Positions 45,899 to 54,254 of a DNA stretch of 64,000 nt are shown here, piece by piece (position 1 is the stretch's first letter; each line of letters begins with the position of its first letter). Below the pieces are notes generated by a model, which saw nothing but the letters and a program-made list of their open reading frames with translations, made no database searches and was not told the DNA's origin. The translations under genes and the position numbers were made by a program. Location of the stretch: the NCBI RefSeq assembly GCF_016625195.1, contig NZ_JACVUP010000021.1, positions 1 through 64,000 of the forward strand, read 5' to 3'. The stretch comes from Erwinia sp. S63 (lineage in GTDB: Bacteria; Pseudomonadota; Gammaproteobacteria; Enterobacterales; Enterobacteriaceae).

Positions 45899-47629
45899 AT
45901 GCCTCCGATTAAAAAATTTCTGGGAAAAGACCAGATTAAAGCCCCGTTTAACCCTTTTCGTTTTCGCCTGATTTGTCTGGGTGTGTTGAGCTGCATGGTG
46001 CTGTTGCTGATCTTCGTTGGCGACCTGCAACTGATTAAGCATCCGATGCTGGAGCACGAGGCCGATCAGCGTTCTTTGCGTACCGTTACACTGCCGACCA
46101 ACCGTGGCACCTTACTGGATCGTGACGGCCAGGCGCTGGCGCTGAGCGTACCGGCGCGCGATATCATCGCCGACCCGATGCGTGTGCTGGAAGCCAATCC
46201 CGATTTCACCAACGCCAAATGGACTTATCTTGCCTCGGCACTGAACTTACGCCCGGAAGAGCTGCGTCAGCAAATCACTGCCAATCCGAAAAAGCGCTTC
46301 CTCTATCTTGGCCGCAAAATCGAGCTGGGCATCGCTAAAGACATCGCGGAACTGCACCTCAAGGGCATCAGCTCGGTGTACAACGACAGTCGCTTCTATC
46401 CGATGAGTGAAGCCGCTGCGCCGTTGATTGGGATTGTGGGGGCGGACAGCAATGGCCTGAACGGGCTGGAAAAAGGTTTTGACCATGTGCTGCAGGGTGA
46501 GCCGGGCAAAGAGGTTTACCGCCAGGACAAAGAGGGCAACATCGTGGCGATGCTGGATTACGATCCGCCGAAGCAGCCGCCCACAGTGCAGTTAAGTATC
46601 GATAAATTTGATCAATTCACGCTCTACAGTAAATTGCGTGATGGCGTGCTGCTGAATAAAGCGGATTCCGGTGCGGCAGTGCTGATTAAGATCGATACCG
46701 GTGAAATTTTGGCGATGGCGTCTTATCCCTCGTTCAACCCGAACAATTATGAAAACGCCACGCCAGCCCAGATGCGTAACACGGCGATCAATGACAGCTA
46801 CGAACCCGGCTCAACGGTTAAACCGCTGGTGGTACTGGAAGGATTGGAGCGTCACTTGATTCGTCCCGACTCGGTGCTGGATACCTCGCCTTACACGGTG
46901 AATGGCCATTTGATTCGCGACGTGGGTCACTGGCCGCGCCTGACCGTCACCGGCATCCTGCAGAAATCGAGTGATACCGGAGCTTCTCACATTGCGTTAG
47001 CCATGCCGGCCGATGCCCTGGTGAATACCTATCAGGCCTTTGGCCTCGGCAAGCCGACCGGATTGGGGCTGACCGGTGAAAGCGTGGGGTATTTCCCGCT
47101 GCACCGTCAGCGCTGGGCGGATATCGAACGTGCGACCTTTGCCTTTGGTTACGGCTTACGTGTGACGCCGCTGCAAATCGCCCGTGAATACGCTACGTTG
47201 GGCAGCTTCGGTGTATACCGTCCGCTCTCCATCACCAAAGTGACACCGCCGGTGGTGGGCACCCAGGTGGCGAATCCGGTGACGGCTGAAACCGTGGTTC
47301 ACATGATGGAGAGTGACGTACTGCCGGGGGGCTCCGGTTTGCGTGCTAACGTGCCGGGCTACCGTCTGGCAACCAAAACCGGTACCGCTGAAAAGATGGG
47401 GCCAACCGGCAAATATGATGGCGGTTATGTGAACTACACCGCCGGTGTTGCGCCAGCCAGCCACCCGGAAGTGGCGCTGGTGGTGCTGGTTAACCATCCC
47501 ACTGCGGGCGACCACTTCGGTGGTACGGTGGCGGCACCGATCTTCGGTAATATCATGGGACCGGTGCTGAAGCACATGAACATCGCGCCGGACGCCATTT
47601 ACACCAAGCCACCTTCGGATAAATCTTAG
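45899..47629 (+). CDS. FtsI/PBP3-like class B penicillin-binding protein, second copy
   Basis: 576 aa (E. coli FtsI 588). Short cytoplasmic tail, one membrane helix (about residues 22-45), the RGTLLDRDGQALALSVP segment, the FtsI-type non-catalytic domain, then the transpeptidase domain with Ser305-TVK (SxxK), SSD (357-359, SxN position) and Lys493-TGT (KTG). It is clearly closer to FtsI than to PBP2. It is not the division-cluster ftsI, which lies in mra/dcw; it compares with the additional PBP3SAL of Salmonella, used in acid conditions. The SxN asparagine is replaced by Asp (GAT). It lies 113 bases after OmrB and 112 bases before OmrA, on the same strand as both. Confidence 0.88.
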   Translation: MPPIKKFLGKDQIKAPFNPFRFRLICLGVLSCMVLLLIFVGDLQLIKHPMLEHEADQRSLRTVTLPTNRGTLLDRDGQALALSVPARDIIADPMRVLEANPDFTNAKWTYLASALNLRPEELRQQITANPKKRFLYLGRKIELGIAKDIAELHLKGISSVYNDSRFYPMSEAAAPLIGIVGADSNGLNGLEKGFDHVLQGEPGKEVYRQDKEGNIVAMLDYDPPKQPPTVQLSIDKFDQFTLYSKLRDGVLLNKADSGAAVLIKIDTGEILAMASYPSFNPNNYENATPAQMRNTAINDSYEPGSTVKPLVVLEGLERHLIRPDSVLDTSPYTVNGHLIRDVGHWPRLTVTGILQKSSDTGASHIALAMPADALVNTYQAFGLGKPTGLGLTGESVGYFPLHRQRWADIERATFAFGYGLRVTPLQIAREYATLGSFGVYRPLSITKVTPPVVGTQVANPVTAETVVHMMESDVLPGGSGLRANVPGYRLATKTGTAEKMGPTGKYDGGYVNYTAGVAPASHPEVALVVLVNHPTAGDHFGGTVAAPIFGNIMGPVLKHMNIAPDAIYTKPPSDKS

Positions 47630-47741
47630 TAAAATCAGGATGTAACTGCGCAGTCGTGCTTTTCACACCTCGTTGCATTTCGCCGAACTCCGTTGCGATT
47701 TGCGGCTGTTTTCTCGCCGGGCTTTCGGCGAGGATAAAAGT

Positions 47742-47851
47742 CCCAGAGGTATTGATTGGTGTGAAGATCGGCTGCTGCGGCAGCGATACCTGTTCTCAGG
47801 TATTCACCCTGTTCGGTTGCACCGACCCACGCAGATGCGTGGGTTTTTTTT
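47742..47851 (+). ncRNA. omrA: OmrA-type Hfq-binding sRNA (extended)
   Basis: CCCAGAGGTATTGATTGGTG at the 5' end matches E. coli OmrA. It ends with TTGCACC, the terminator stem CCCACGC-AGAT-GCGTGGG and eight T residues. Predicted length 110 nt, longer than E. coli OmrA (88); the extra bases form a central region with a GCTGCTGCGGCAGC hairpin and an ATACCTG/CAGGTAT hairpin. A GATAAA -10-like element lies at 47733-47738. It is the copy on the aas side, as OmrA is in E. coli. Confidence 0.9.
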
Positions 47852-48054
47852 GCCTGAAATTCAGCACTCAGCGAACTCGCTCACACCTCTTGTCTGAGTC
47901 TTAACACTTCCCCGCCAACATAAAAATATCTTGCCGTGTAACCTGTATGTAACGCACCGCGATGCCGCATTCCATTTCGGTTCGCCAGCCCCTTGCCGTG
48001 TTGGTAGCGCGGCTTTGGGGCGTTTTTTATTGTCATTCGTTGAGGTTTGTCCCG
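47852..48054 (+). promoter_or_regulatory. Leader region of the RHH gene with terminator-like hairpin
   Basis: A branched stem GCCCC-tt-GCCG (47988-47998) / CGGC-ttt-GGGGC (48010-48021) followed by G and TTTTTT (48023-48028) looks like an intrinsic terminator, yet it ends 26 bases before the ATG of the small RHH gene. It either ends an unannotated short RNA started after OmrA or attenuates the RHH transcript. No other gene-like feature seen. Confidence 0.5.
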
Positions 48055-48243
48055 ATGCCAAAAACCAAAGACCGAACGCCAAAAGGCGAGGGCCGCTCCT
48101 CAGCGTTCCAGTTGCGTATTCATCCTGAATTGCATGAACAACTGCGTGAAGTGACCGAAGATGAAAACATCACCCTGTCGTGCTGGCTGAAGGATTTGGC
48201 GCGTCGCGAACTACGTCGTCGCGGAATTGAGCCGAAAGGGTAA
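48055..48243 (+). CDS. Small ribbon-helix-helix (Arc/HicB-C type) DNA-binding protein
   Basis: 62 aa. A basic N-terminal arm (residues 1-14), a beta strand (SSAFQLRIHPEL, about 15-26), helix A (HEQLREVTEDE) and helix B (TLSCWLKDLARRELRRRG): the ribbon-helix-helix layout, with the family's Ser-W-(I/L) pattern at the start of helix B. The ATG at 48055 with TGAGG upstream is preferred over the longer frame from 47962, whose first part crosses the terminator hairpin. No toxin gene adjoins it, so a toxin-antitoxin role is unlikely. It sits before the AcrAB-type pump operon and may regulate it (inference). Confidence 0.65.
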   Translation: MPKTKDRTPKGEGRSSAFQLRIHPELHEQLREVTEDENITLSCWLKDLARRELRRRGIEPKG

Positions 48244-48320
48244 ATCTGTTGCTCTGCATGGCGGTAAAAAACCCGCAAAAAGCTAAATGTCACAGCCATT
48301 TATGGCACGAAAGGTTTACC

Positions 48321-48337
48321 ATTTTCCTTTGGAAAAT
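48321..48337. promoter_or_regulatory. Palindrome upstream of the AcrAB-type operon
   Basis: ATTTTCC-TTT-GGAAAAT, perfect 7-base arms, about 106 bases before the pump adaptor start and 78 bases after the RHH stop. Candidate operator for the RHH protein or another repressor. No TetR/AcrR gene is adjacent. Confidence 0.4.
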
Positions 48338-48442
48338 ATATTTTACGCAACCTTAACAACCGCCTTATCACTCCCTCCCTACAATGATTTTTTGAATGTC
48401 ATCACATCAGTGACTATCCCTCCTTCTATCCAGAGAAAAATT

Positions 48443-49579
48443 ATGCGCCTGAAACTTCTTTCTGCCAGCGTGGTGTTTTTACTGGCAGCCTGTGACCAGG
48501 GTGGAGCCAAGCCCGCTGCATCCGCCACACCCCAGGTGGGTGTCATCGCCTTAAAATCTGAGCCCGTAACCCTTGTCACCCAACTGCCCGGCCGCACCAC
48601 AGCGGTCCGTACCGCCCAGGTGCGTCCGCAGGTCAGCGGTGTGATCGAAAAAATCCTGTTTACCGAAGGCGGCGAAGTGAAAGCGGGTCAGCCGCTGTAT
48701 CAGATCGATCCGGCGACCTACAAAGCCGCTTACGACAAAGCCATGGCGACCTGGCAAAACGATGCGATGGTGGCGAAGCGCTATCAGCCACTGGCGTTCG
48801 CGCATGCCATCAGCCAGCAAACTTACGACGATGCCGTGGCCGCAGAACGTGAAGCACAAGCCGATGTGGAAACCGCCAAGGTCAATCTCGATTACACGCT
48901 GGTGAAAGCGCCGATTTCAGGCCATATCAGCCGTTCGCTGTATACCGCCGGTGCACTGGTGACTAACGGCCAGACCGACTATCTCGCCACCATTACTCAG
49001 CTTGATCCGATCTATGTCGATGTCAGTGAATCCTCAACCGATCTGCTGCGCCTGCGCCGTGCGTTGGCCGACGGCAAGATCGCCAAAGTGGATGACAACA
49101 CCGCGGCGGTCGGACTCTCTCTGGAAGATAACAGCCAATATGGCCAGCAGGGCAAACTGGCGTTCTCAGAAGTGAACGTCGATACCGCCACCGGCACTGT
49201 GGTGCTGCGTGCGGTGTTCCCAAATCCGCATGACGAGCTGCTGCCGGGCATGTACGTACACGCCAGCTTCCCGCAGGGCATTCAGCAGCAGGGTATTCTG
49301 GTGCCGCAGGAGTCGATCATGCATGACACCAAAGGCCAGCCGTATGTTTACGTGGTGAAAAGCGATAACACCATTGAGCAGCGCAGCATTCACACCGGCG
49401 AGATGATCAAAGGTGAATGGCTGGTGACCTCCGGCCTGAGCGAAGGTGAAAACGTGGTGGTGAACAATCTGCAAAGCGTGCGTGCTGGGGCGAAAGTCAC
49501 CACCACCGCCGCCAGCACCAATGACACGCCATCTGCCAACGCTGTCAGTCTGTCGATGACCGACGCAGCGGCGCAATAG
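48443..49579 (+). CDS. RND efflux periplasmic adaptor (AcrA/MexA type), lipoprotein
   Basis: 378 aa. Lipobox LLAAC with Cys17 and Asp at +2, which predicts retention at the inner membrane as for AcrA. Barrel-sandwich/lipoyl halves (GVIEKILFTEGGEVKAGQPLYQID near residue 70; LVKAPISGHISRSL near 155), a helical hairpin between them, and beta-barrel and membrane-proximal domains. The frame opens 52 codons earlier, but the ATG at 48443 starts a proper lipoprotein signal. It links the inner-membrane pump to the outer-membrane channel coded two genes later. Confidence 0.92.
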   Translation: MRLKLLSASVVFLLAACDQGGAKPAASATPQVGVIALKSEPVTLVTQLPGRTTAVRTAQVRPQVSGVIEKILFTEGGEVKAGQPLYQIDPATYKAAYDKAMATWQNDAMVAKRYQPLAFAHAISQQTYDDAVAAEREAQADVETAKVNLDYTLVKAPISGHISRSLYTAGALVTNGQTDYLATITQLDPIYVDVSESSTDLLRLRRALADGKIAKVDDNTAAVGLSLEDNSQYGQQGKLAFSEVNVDTATGTVVLRAVFPNPHDELLPGMYVHASFPQGIQQQGILVPQESIMHDTKGQPYVYVVKSDNTIEQRSIHTGEMIKGEWLVTSGLSEGENVVVNNLQSVRAGAKVTTTAASTNDTPSANAVSLSMTDAAAQ

Positions 49580-49587
49580 GGGGCGGC

Positions 49588-52500
49588 ATGTCGAAGTTTT
49601 TTATTGAACGTCCCATCTTTGCCTGGGTTATCGCGATTATCGTGATGCTGGTCGGCGGGATTGCAGCCATCAGTTTGCCGGTCAATCAGTATCCCAACAT
49701 CTCGCCACCTGCGGTATCGATCTCGGTGACCTATCCGGGTGCCAGTGCCGAAACCACCCAGAACACCGTGGTGCAGGTGATTGAGCAGCAGTTAAACGGA
49801 CTGGATGGCTTGCGCTATCTGGAATCGAGCAGCGCCTCGGACGGCAGTGCGCAGATCATCGCCACCTTTAACCAGGGAATCAATCCGGATATCGCGCAGG
49901 TGCAGGTGCAGGATCGCGTGTCGCTGGCGGAATCGCAGTTGCCGAACGATGTGACCCAGCAAGGGATCCGCATTCGTAAGTACCAGAAGAACTTCATGAT
50001 GGTCATCGGGCTGATCTCCAAAGACGGCAAGCTGAGCAACGGCGATCTGGCTGACATGCTGGTGTCGAAACTGGAAGACCCGATCTCGCGTACGCCGGGT
50101 GTCGGTGACTTTATGGTGCTGGGTTCGGAATATGCCATGCGCATCTGGCTCGACCCCGCCAAACTGTACAAGTACAACCTGATGCCGAGCGATGTCACCA
50201 CCGCGATTGATAACCAGAACGTGCAGGTGTCATCCGGTTCACTCGGTGGTTTACCAACCATTCAGGGCGCCAAAACCCAGGCCACGGTGCTGGGGAAAAC
50301 CCGCTTCACCACGGTGCAGCAGTTTGAAAATGTGCTGCTGAAAGTGAACACCGATGGTTCGCAGGTGCGTTTGAAAGACGTTGCCAGCGTGGCGCTCGGT
50401 CCGCAGAGCTACGGCATTGACGCCACCATGAACGGCAAACCGGCCGCCGGTATCGCGCTGCGTCTGGCCACCGGAGCGAACGAACTGGATACCGCTAAAG
50501 CGGTGCGCCAGACCATAGCCGATCTTAAAGATTCGCTGCCGGATAACGTTGAAATTCAGTATCCGTATGACACTTCACCAGTGGTCAGCGCTTCGATTGA
50601 AGAAGTGGTGAAAACGCTGATCGAAGCGGTGGTGCTGGTGTTCTTCGTGATGCTGATCTTCCTGCAAAACCTGCGCGCCACTTTGATTACCACGCTGGTG
50701 GTGCCGGTGGTCCTGCTCGGCACCTTTGGCATCCTGTCGGCCTTCGGTTACAGCATCAACACTCTGACGATGTTCGGTATGGTGCTGGCGATAGGGCTAT
50801 TGGTGGATGACGCCATTGTGGTGGTGGAGAACGTCGAGCGTGTGATGCACGAAGAGCATCTCGACCCGAAAACCGCCACCATCAAGTCGATGCAGCAGAT
50901 ACAGGGTGCGCTGTTTGGTATCGCGCTGGTGCTGTCAGCGGTGCTGTTGCCGATGGCATTCTTCTCGGGTTCCACCGGTGTGATTTACCGCCAGTTCTCG
51001 ATCACCATCGTTTCGGCGATGGCGCTGTCGGTGATCATGGCGCTGATCTTTACCCCTGCGCTCTGTGCCACGCTGCTCAAGCCTTCGGCGGCGGAGCACA
51101 AGACCACCGGTTTTGCCGGCTGGTTTAATCGTAAGTTCGACAGCGGCGCGATGCACTACACGCGCGGCGTCAGCAAAGTCATTTCCCGTCGCGGCCTGTT
51201 CCTGGTGATCTACCTGGTGATCGTCGGCGTGACGGGCTTTTTGTTCACGCGTGTCCCGACCACTTTCCTGCCCGCAGAAGATCAGGGCCTGATGATGGTG
51301 CAGATGACGCTGCCGGTGAACTCCTCTTCTCAGCGTACGCAGCAGGTGATCAACGACCTGAATGACTACTTGCAGAAAAACGAAGCCTCAGTGGTCACCA
51401 CCACCTTTGGCGTGGCGGGCTTTAACTTTGCCGGTCGCGGCCAGAGTAACGCCATGGCCTTCGTGCGCCTGAAGGATTGGGGCGATCGTACCCACAGCGG
51501 ACAAAGTGTGCAGGATTTGGCGAATCGGGTGATGGCGCATTTTGCCAACTACAAAAACGCCAAAATCTTCGCCATGGTGCCACCGGCGGTGATGGAGTTG
51601 GGTAACGCCACTGGCTTCGATCTCTACCTGCAGGATACTGGCGCGCACACCCATCAGCAGATGATGGATGCCACGCATCAGTTAATCGATCTGGCCAACA
51701 AAGATCCACATCTGGCGCAGGTGCGTATGAACGGGCTGGAAGATGAGCCGCAGTATCAGCTGGAAATCAATGACGAGAAGGCCAGCGCGCTGGGTCTGAG
51801 CATGACTGACATCAACAACACGCTGTCGGTGGCGTGGGGTTCCAGCTATATCGATCAGTTTATGTATAACGGCCGTGTGAAAGAGGTGTACCTGATGGGT
51901 AAAGCCGATTCACGCGTCACGCCATCCGATCTCGATAAATGGTACTTCCGCAACAGCAGCGGCACCATGGTGCCATTCTCTGCCTTCGCCAGCGGCAAGT
52001 GGGTTTACGGCTCGCCACACTTCGAACGTTTCAACGGCCTGACCTCTGAAGAGATTCTCGGATCGCCAGCGGCCGGGCAGAGTACCGGTGAAGCGATGAA
52101 AGCGGTGGAACAGCTGGCGAAGCAGTTGCCCAAAGGCTTCCGCGTGCAGTGGTACGGCATTTCGTATGAAGAGCAGGCGTCCGGCAACCAGACCACCCAG
52201 CTGTATCTGATCTCGATTCTGGTGGTGTTCCTGTGTCTGGCCGCGCTGTATGAGAGCTGGTCGATTCCGTTCTCGGTGATCATGGTGGTGCCGCTCGGCA
52301 TTCTCGGCACCATCAGTGCGGTGCTGCTGCGTGGCTTGCAGAACGATGTGTTCTTCCAGGTCGGTTTACTCACCACGGTGGGGCTGGCGGCGAAAAACGC
52401 CATCCTGATCGTCGAGTTCGCCAAAGAGCTGCACGAGCGGGAAGGCAAAACGCTGGTTGAGGCGGCGGTGGAAGCCGCAAGATTGCGTATCCGCCCGATT

Positions 52501-52722
52501 ATCATGACCTCGATGGCGTTTATCCTCGGCGTGCTGCCGCTAACTATCTCCAACGGCGCAGGTGCCGGCAGCCAGCACTCGATTGGTACGGCGGTTGCGG
52601 GCGGTATGATCACCGCCACCTTCCTCGCCATCTTCTTCGTCCCGATGTTCTATGTGGTGGTATCGCAGTTCTTCGCCCGTAAGAAAAAAGCATCCGCAGA
52701 GGTGACAACTCATGAACACTAA
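49588..52722 (+). CDS. RND multidrug efflux pump, HAE1 (AcrB/MexB type)
   Basis: 1044 aa (E. coli AcrB 1049). 12 membrane helices and two large periplasmic loops. The proton-relay aspartate pair is in TM4 (LLVDDAIVVVENV, near residue 407), and the TM10 lysine is in GLAAKNAILIVEFAKELH. It forms a trimeric drug/proton antiporter. It starts 8 bases after the adaptor and overlaps the channel gene by 11 bases. E. coli acrAB uses unlinked tolC and lies elsewhere with acrR, so this is an additional pump, not the housekeeping locus. Confidence 0.93.
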   Translation: MSKFFIERPIFAWVIAIIVMLVGGIAAISLPVNQYPNISPPAVSISVTYPGASAETTQNTVVQVIEQQLNGLDGLRYLESSSASDGSAQIIATFNQGINPDIAQVQVQDRVSLAESQLPNDVTQQGIRIRKYQKNFMMVIGLISKDGKLSNGDLADMLVSKLEDPISRTPGVGDFMVLGSEYAMRIWLDPAKLYKYNLMPSDVTTAIDNQNVQVSSGSLGGLPTIQGAKTQATVLGKTRFTTVQQFENVLLKVNTDGSQVRLKDVASVALGPQSYGIDATMNGKPAAGIALRLATGANELDTAKAVRQTIADLKDSLPDNVEIQYPYDTSPVVSASIEEVVKTLIEAVVLVFFVMLIFLQNLRATLITTLVVPVVLLGTFGILSAFGYSINTLTMFGMVLAIGLLVDDAIVVVENVERVMHEEHLDPKTATIKSMQQIQGALFGIALVLSAVLLPMAFFSGSTGVIYRQFSITIVSAMALSVIMALIFTPALCATLLKPSAAEHKTTGFAGWFNRKFDSGAMHYTRGVSKVISRRGLFLVIYLVIVGVTGFLFTRVPTTFLPAEDQGLMMVQMTLPVNSSSQRTQQVINDLNDYLQKNEASVVTTTFGVAGFNFAGRGQSNAMAFVRLKDWGDRTHSGQSVQDLANRVMAHFANYKNAKIFAMVPPAVMELGNATGFDLYLQDTGAHTHQQMMDATHQLIDLANKDPHLAQVRMNGLEDEPQYQLEINDEKASALGLSMTDINNTLSVAWGSSYIDQFMYNGRVKEVYLMGKADSRVTPSDLDKWYFRNSSGTMVPFSAFASGKWVYGSPHFERFNGLTSEEILGSPAAGQSTGEAMKAVEQLAKQLPKGFRVQWYGISYEEQASGNQTTQLYLISILVVFLCLAALYESWSIPFSVIMVVPLGILGTISAVLLRGLQNDVFFQVGLLTTVGLAAKNAILIVEFAKELHEREGKTLVEAAVEAARLRIRPIIMTSMAFILGVLPLTISNGAGAGSQHSIGTAVAGGMITATFLAIFFVPMFYVVVSQFFARKKKASAEVTTHEH

Positions 52723-54112
52723 AACTTTCCGTATGGCGCTGCTGCCGCTGGCCATGGTGCTGGCGGGCTGTACCCTGGCGCCGCACTATCAGCGCCCCGC
52801 GATGCCGGTAGACGCGAAATACGATCAGCCTACGCCGGTGGGCAACGTGGCCGATCTGCCGTGGCAGAACTTCTTTAGCGATGCCACGATGCGCAACCTG
52901 ATTCAGCTATCGCTCGATAATAACCGCGACCTGCGCGTCGCGGCACTGAATGTGGAAGAAGCGCAGCAGAGCGTCACGGTGCAGCGTGCCGCGTTGATGC
53001 CGTCGATCACTGCCACCGCCAGCCAGACCTCGGCGCATGAACCGGCCAACCTCTACAACACCAAAACCACTGGTGCGGTGACCTATCACGAGCTGAACGC
53101 CGGGCTGGGCGTCACCTCATGGGAGCTGGATTTCTTTGGTCGCTTGCAGAGCCTGCGTGATGAAGCGCAGGAAACTTATCTGTCCACCGCAGCAACCGAA
53201 CGTGCCACGCGCATCTCGCTGATTTCCGAGGTAGCCACCGCCTGGCTGACCTTGAGTTCGGATAACGATCTGCTGCATCTGGCGCAGAACACTGCCAAAA
53301 GTCAGCAAGAGTCGTATCGTCTGACGCAACTCAGCTACAACGGCGGGGCGAGCAGCGATCAGGATCTGGCACAGGCTGAGAGCACGGTACGGGCTGCGCA
53401 GGCGGATGTGGCGAGCTATACGCGTCAGGTACGGCAGGATGTGGATGCGCTGCGCTTGCTGGTGGGCACTGATCTTCCCGCCACTTTGCTGTCCCACGCC
53501 ACGCTGGACGCCAACTGGCAATTCCCGGCCACGCCAGCAGGCTTGCCGTCGGATCTGCTGACGCGTCGTCCGGATATCATGGCCGCAGAACATACCCTGA
53601 AAGCGGCGAATGCCAATATTGGCGCAGCGCGTGCGGCGTTCTTCCCGAGCATCACGCTGACCGCTTCTGGCGGATCGACCAGCAGTTCGCTCGGCAGTTT
53701 GCTGGGCGGCGGCACCGGTGCCTGGTCATTCGTACCCTCAATAAATCTGCCGATCTTTGACGGCGGCAAAAACGAGGCTAATCTCAACATCGCGCACATC
53801 GAGAAACGCATTGAAATTGCTGACTATGAGAAAGCGATTCAAACCGCGTTCAAAGAGGTGAATGATGCGCTGGCCGGTCAGGATACCTGGCAGGATCAGC
53901 TGACAGCGCTGCAACAGGAGGTCGGTGCTAATCAACGCGATTACGACTATTCCGAAATGCGCTTTAAGCAAGGCGTAGACAATTATCTCAATGTATTAGT
54001 GGCCCAGCGATCGCTTTACAGTTCGCAGCAGTCGCTGATCAGTGCGCATCTGGGCCAGCTGAGCGAAAAAATCACCTTGTATAAAGCGTTGGGAGGCGGT
54101 TGGAAGGCCTGA
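52712..54112 (+). CDS. Outer-membrane efflux channel lipoprotein (OprM/NodT type)
   Basis: 466 aa. Signal peptide with lipobox VLAGC (Cys20; Thr at +2, outer-membrane sorting). Two OEP repeats; internal duplications typical of TolC-like channels, and the conserved LLTRRPDIMAAEHTLKAANANIGAARAAFFPS stretch near residue 285 (in part GAARAAFFPSITLTASGG). It begins inside the 3' end of the RND gene (11-base overlap), so it is its dedicated channel. Ends at 54112 before a palindrome and a terminator. Confidence 0.92.
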   Translation: MNTKTFRMALLPLAMVLAGCTLAPHYQRPAMPVDAKYDQPTPVGNVADLPWQNFFSDATMRNLIQLSLDNNRDLRVAALNVEEAQQSVTVQRAALMPSITATASQTSAHEPANLYNTKTTGAVTYHELNAGLGVTSWELDFFGRLQSLRDEAQETYLSTAATERATRISLISEVATAWLTLSSDNDLLHLAQNTAKSQQESYRLTQLSYNGGASSDQDLAQAESTVRAAQADVASYTRQVRQDVDALRLLVGTDLPATLLSHATLDANWQFPATPAGLPSDLLTRRPDIMAAEHTLKAANANIGAARAAFFPSITLTASGGSTSSSLGSLLGGGTGAWSFVPSINLPIFDGGKNEANLNIAHIEKRIEIADYEKAIQTAFKEVNDALAGQDTWQDQLTALQQEVGANQRDYDYSEMRFKQGVDNYLNVLVAQRSLYSSQQSLISAHLGQLSEKITLYKALGGGWKA

Positions 54113-54140
54113 GTGCCTTAACGTTACCCTTACGGTTTCT

Positions 54141-54157
54141 CCATGGAAATTCCATGG
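54141..54157. promoter_or_regulatory. Perfect palindrome upstream of mdtABC
   Basis: CCATGGAA-A-TTCCATGG, 17 bases with 8-base perfect arms, 98 bases before the mdtA start and upstream of a terminator hairpin. Candidate operator for the MdtABC-type operon. The protein that binds it cannot be named; no baeSR-like pair is in the window. Confidence 0.4.
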
Positions 54158-54200
54158 CACTTCAGCTGATAATACAAGCAGTGATGATTTCTTTTGAAAT

Positions 54201-54231
54201 AATCCCCTGTCAGTGCAGGGGATTTTCCTTT
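54201..54231 (+). terminator. Terminator between the two pump operons
   Basis: AATCCCCTG (54201-54209) / CAGGGGATT (54216-54224) with a 6-base loop followed by TTCCTTTTTCC. It ends only about 25 bases before the mdtA ATG. If used, the mdtABC promoter would have to overlap it or the operon depends on read-through, so it may also act as an attenuator. Confidence 0.7.
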
Positions 54232-54254
54232 TTCCTGTTTATCTGAAGAGTCCG

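Noticed and set aside
47962..48054. 31-codon N-terminal extension of the RHH protein
   Set aside because: It crosses a terminator-like hairpin and has no RHH similarity; the ATG at 48055 has a better ribosome site.
47988..48243. Toxin-antitoxin module around the RHH protein
   Set aside because: No toxin-like reading frame adjoins it on either strand; neighbours are OmrA and the pump operon.
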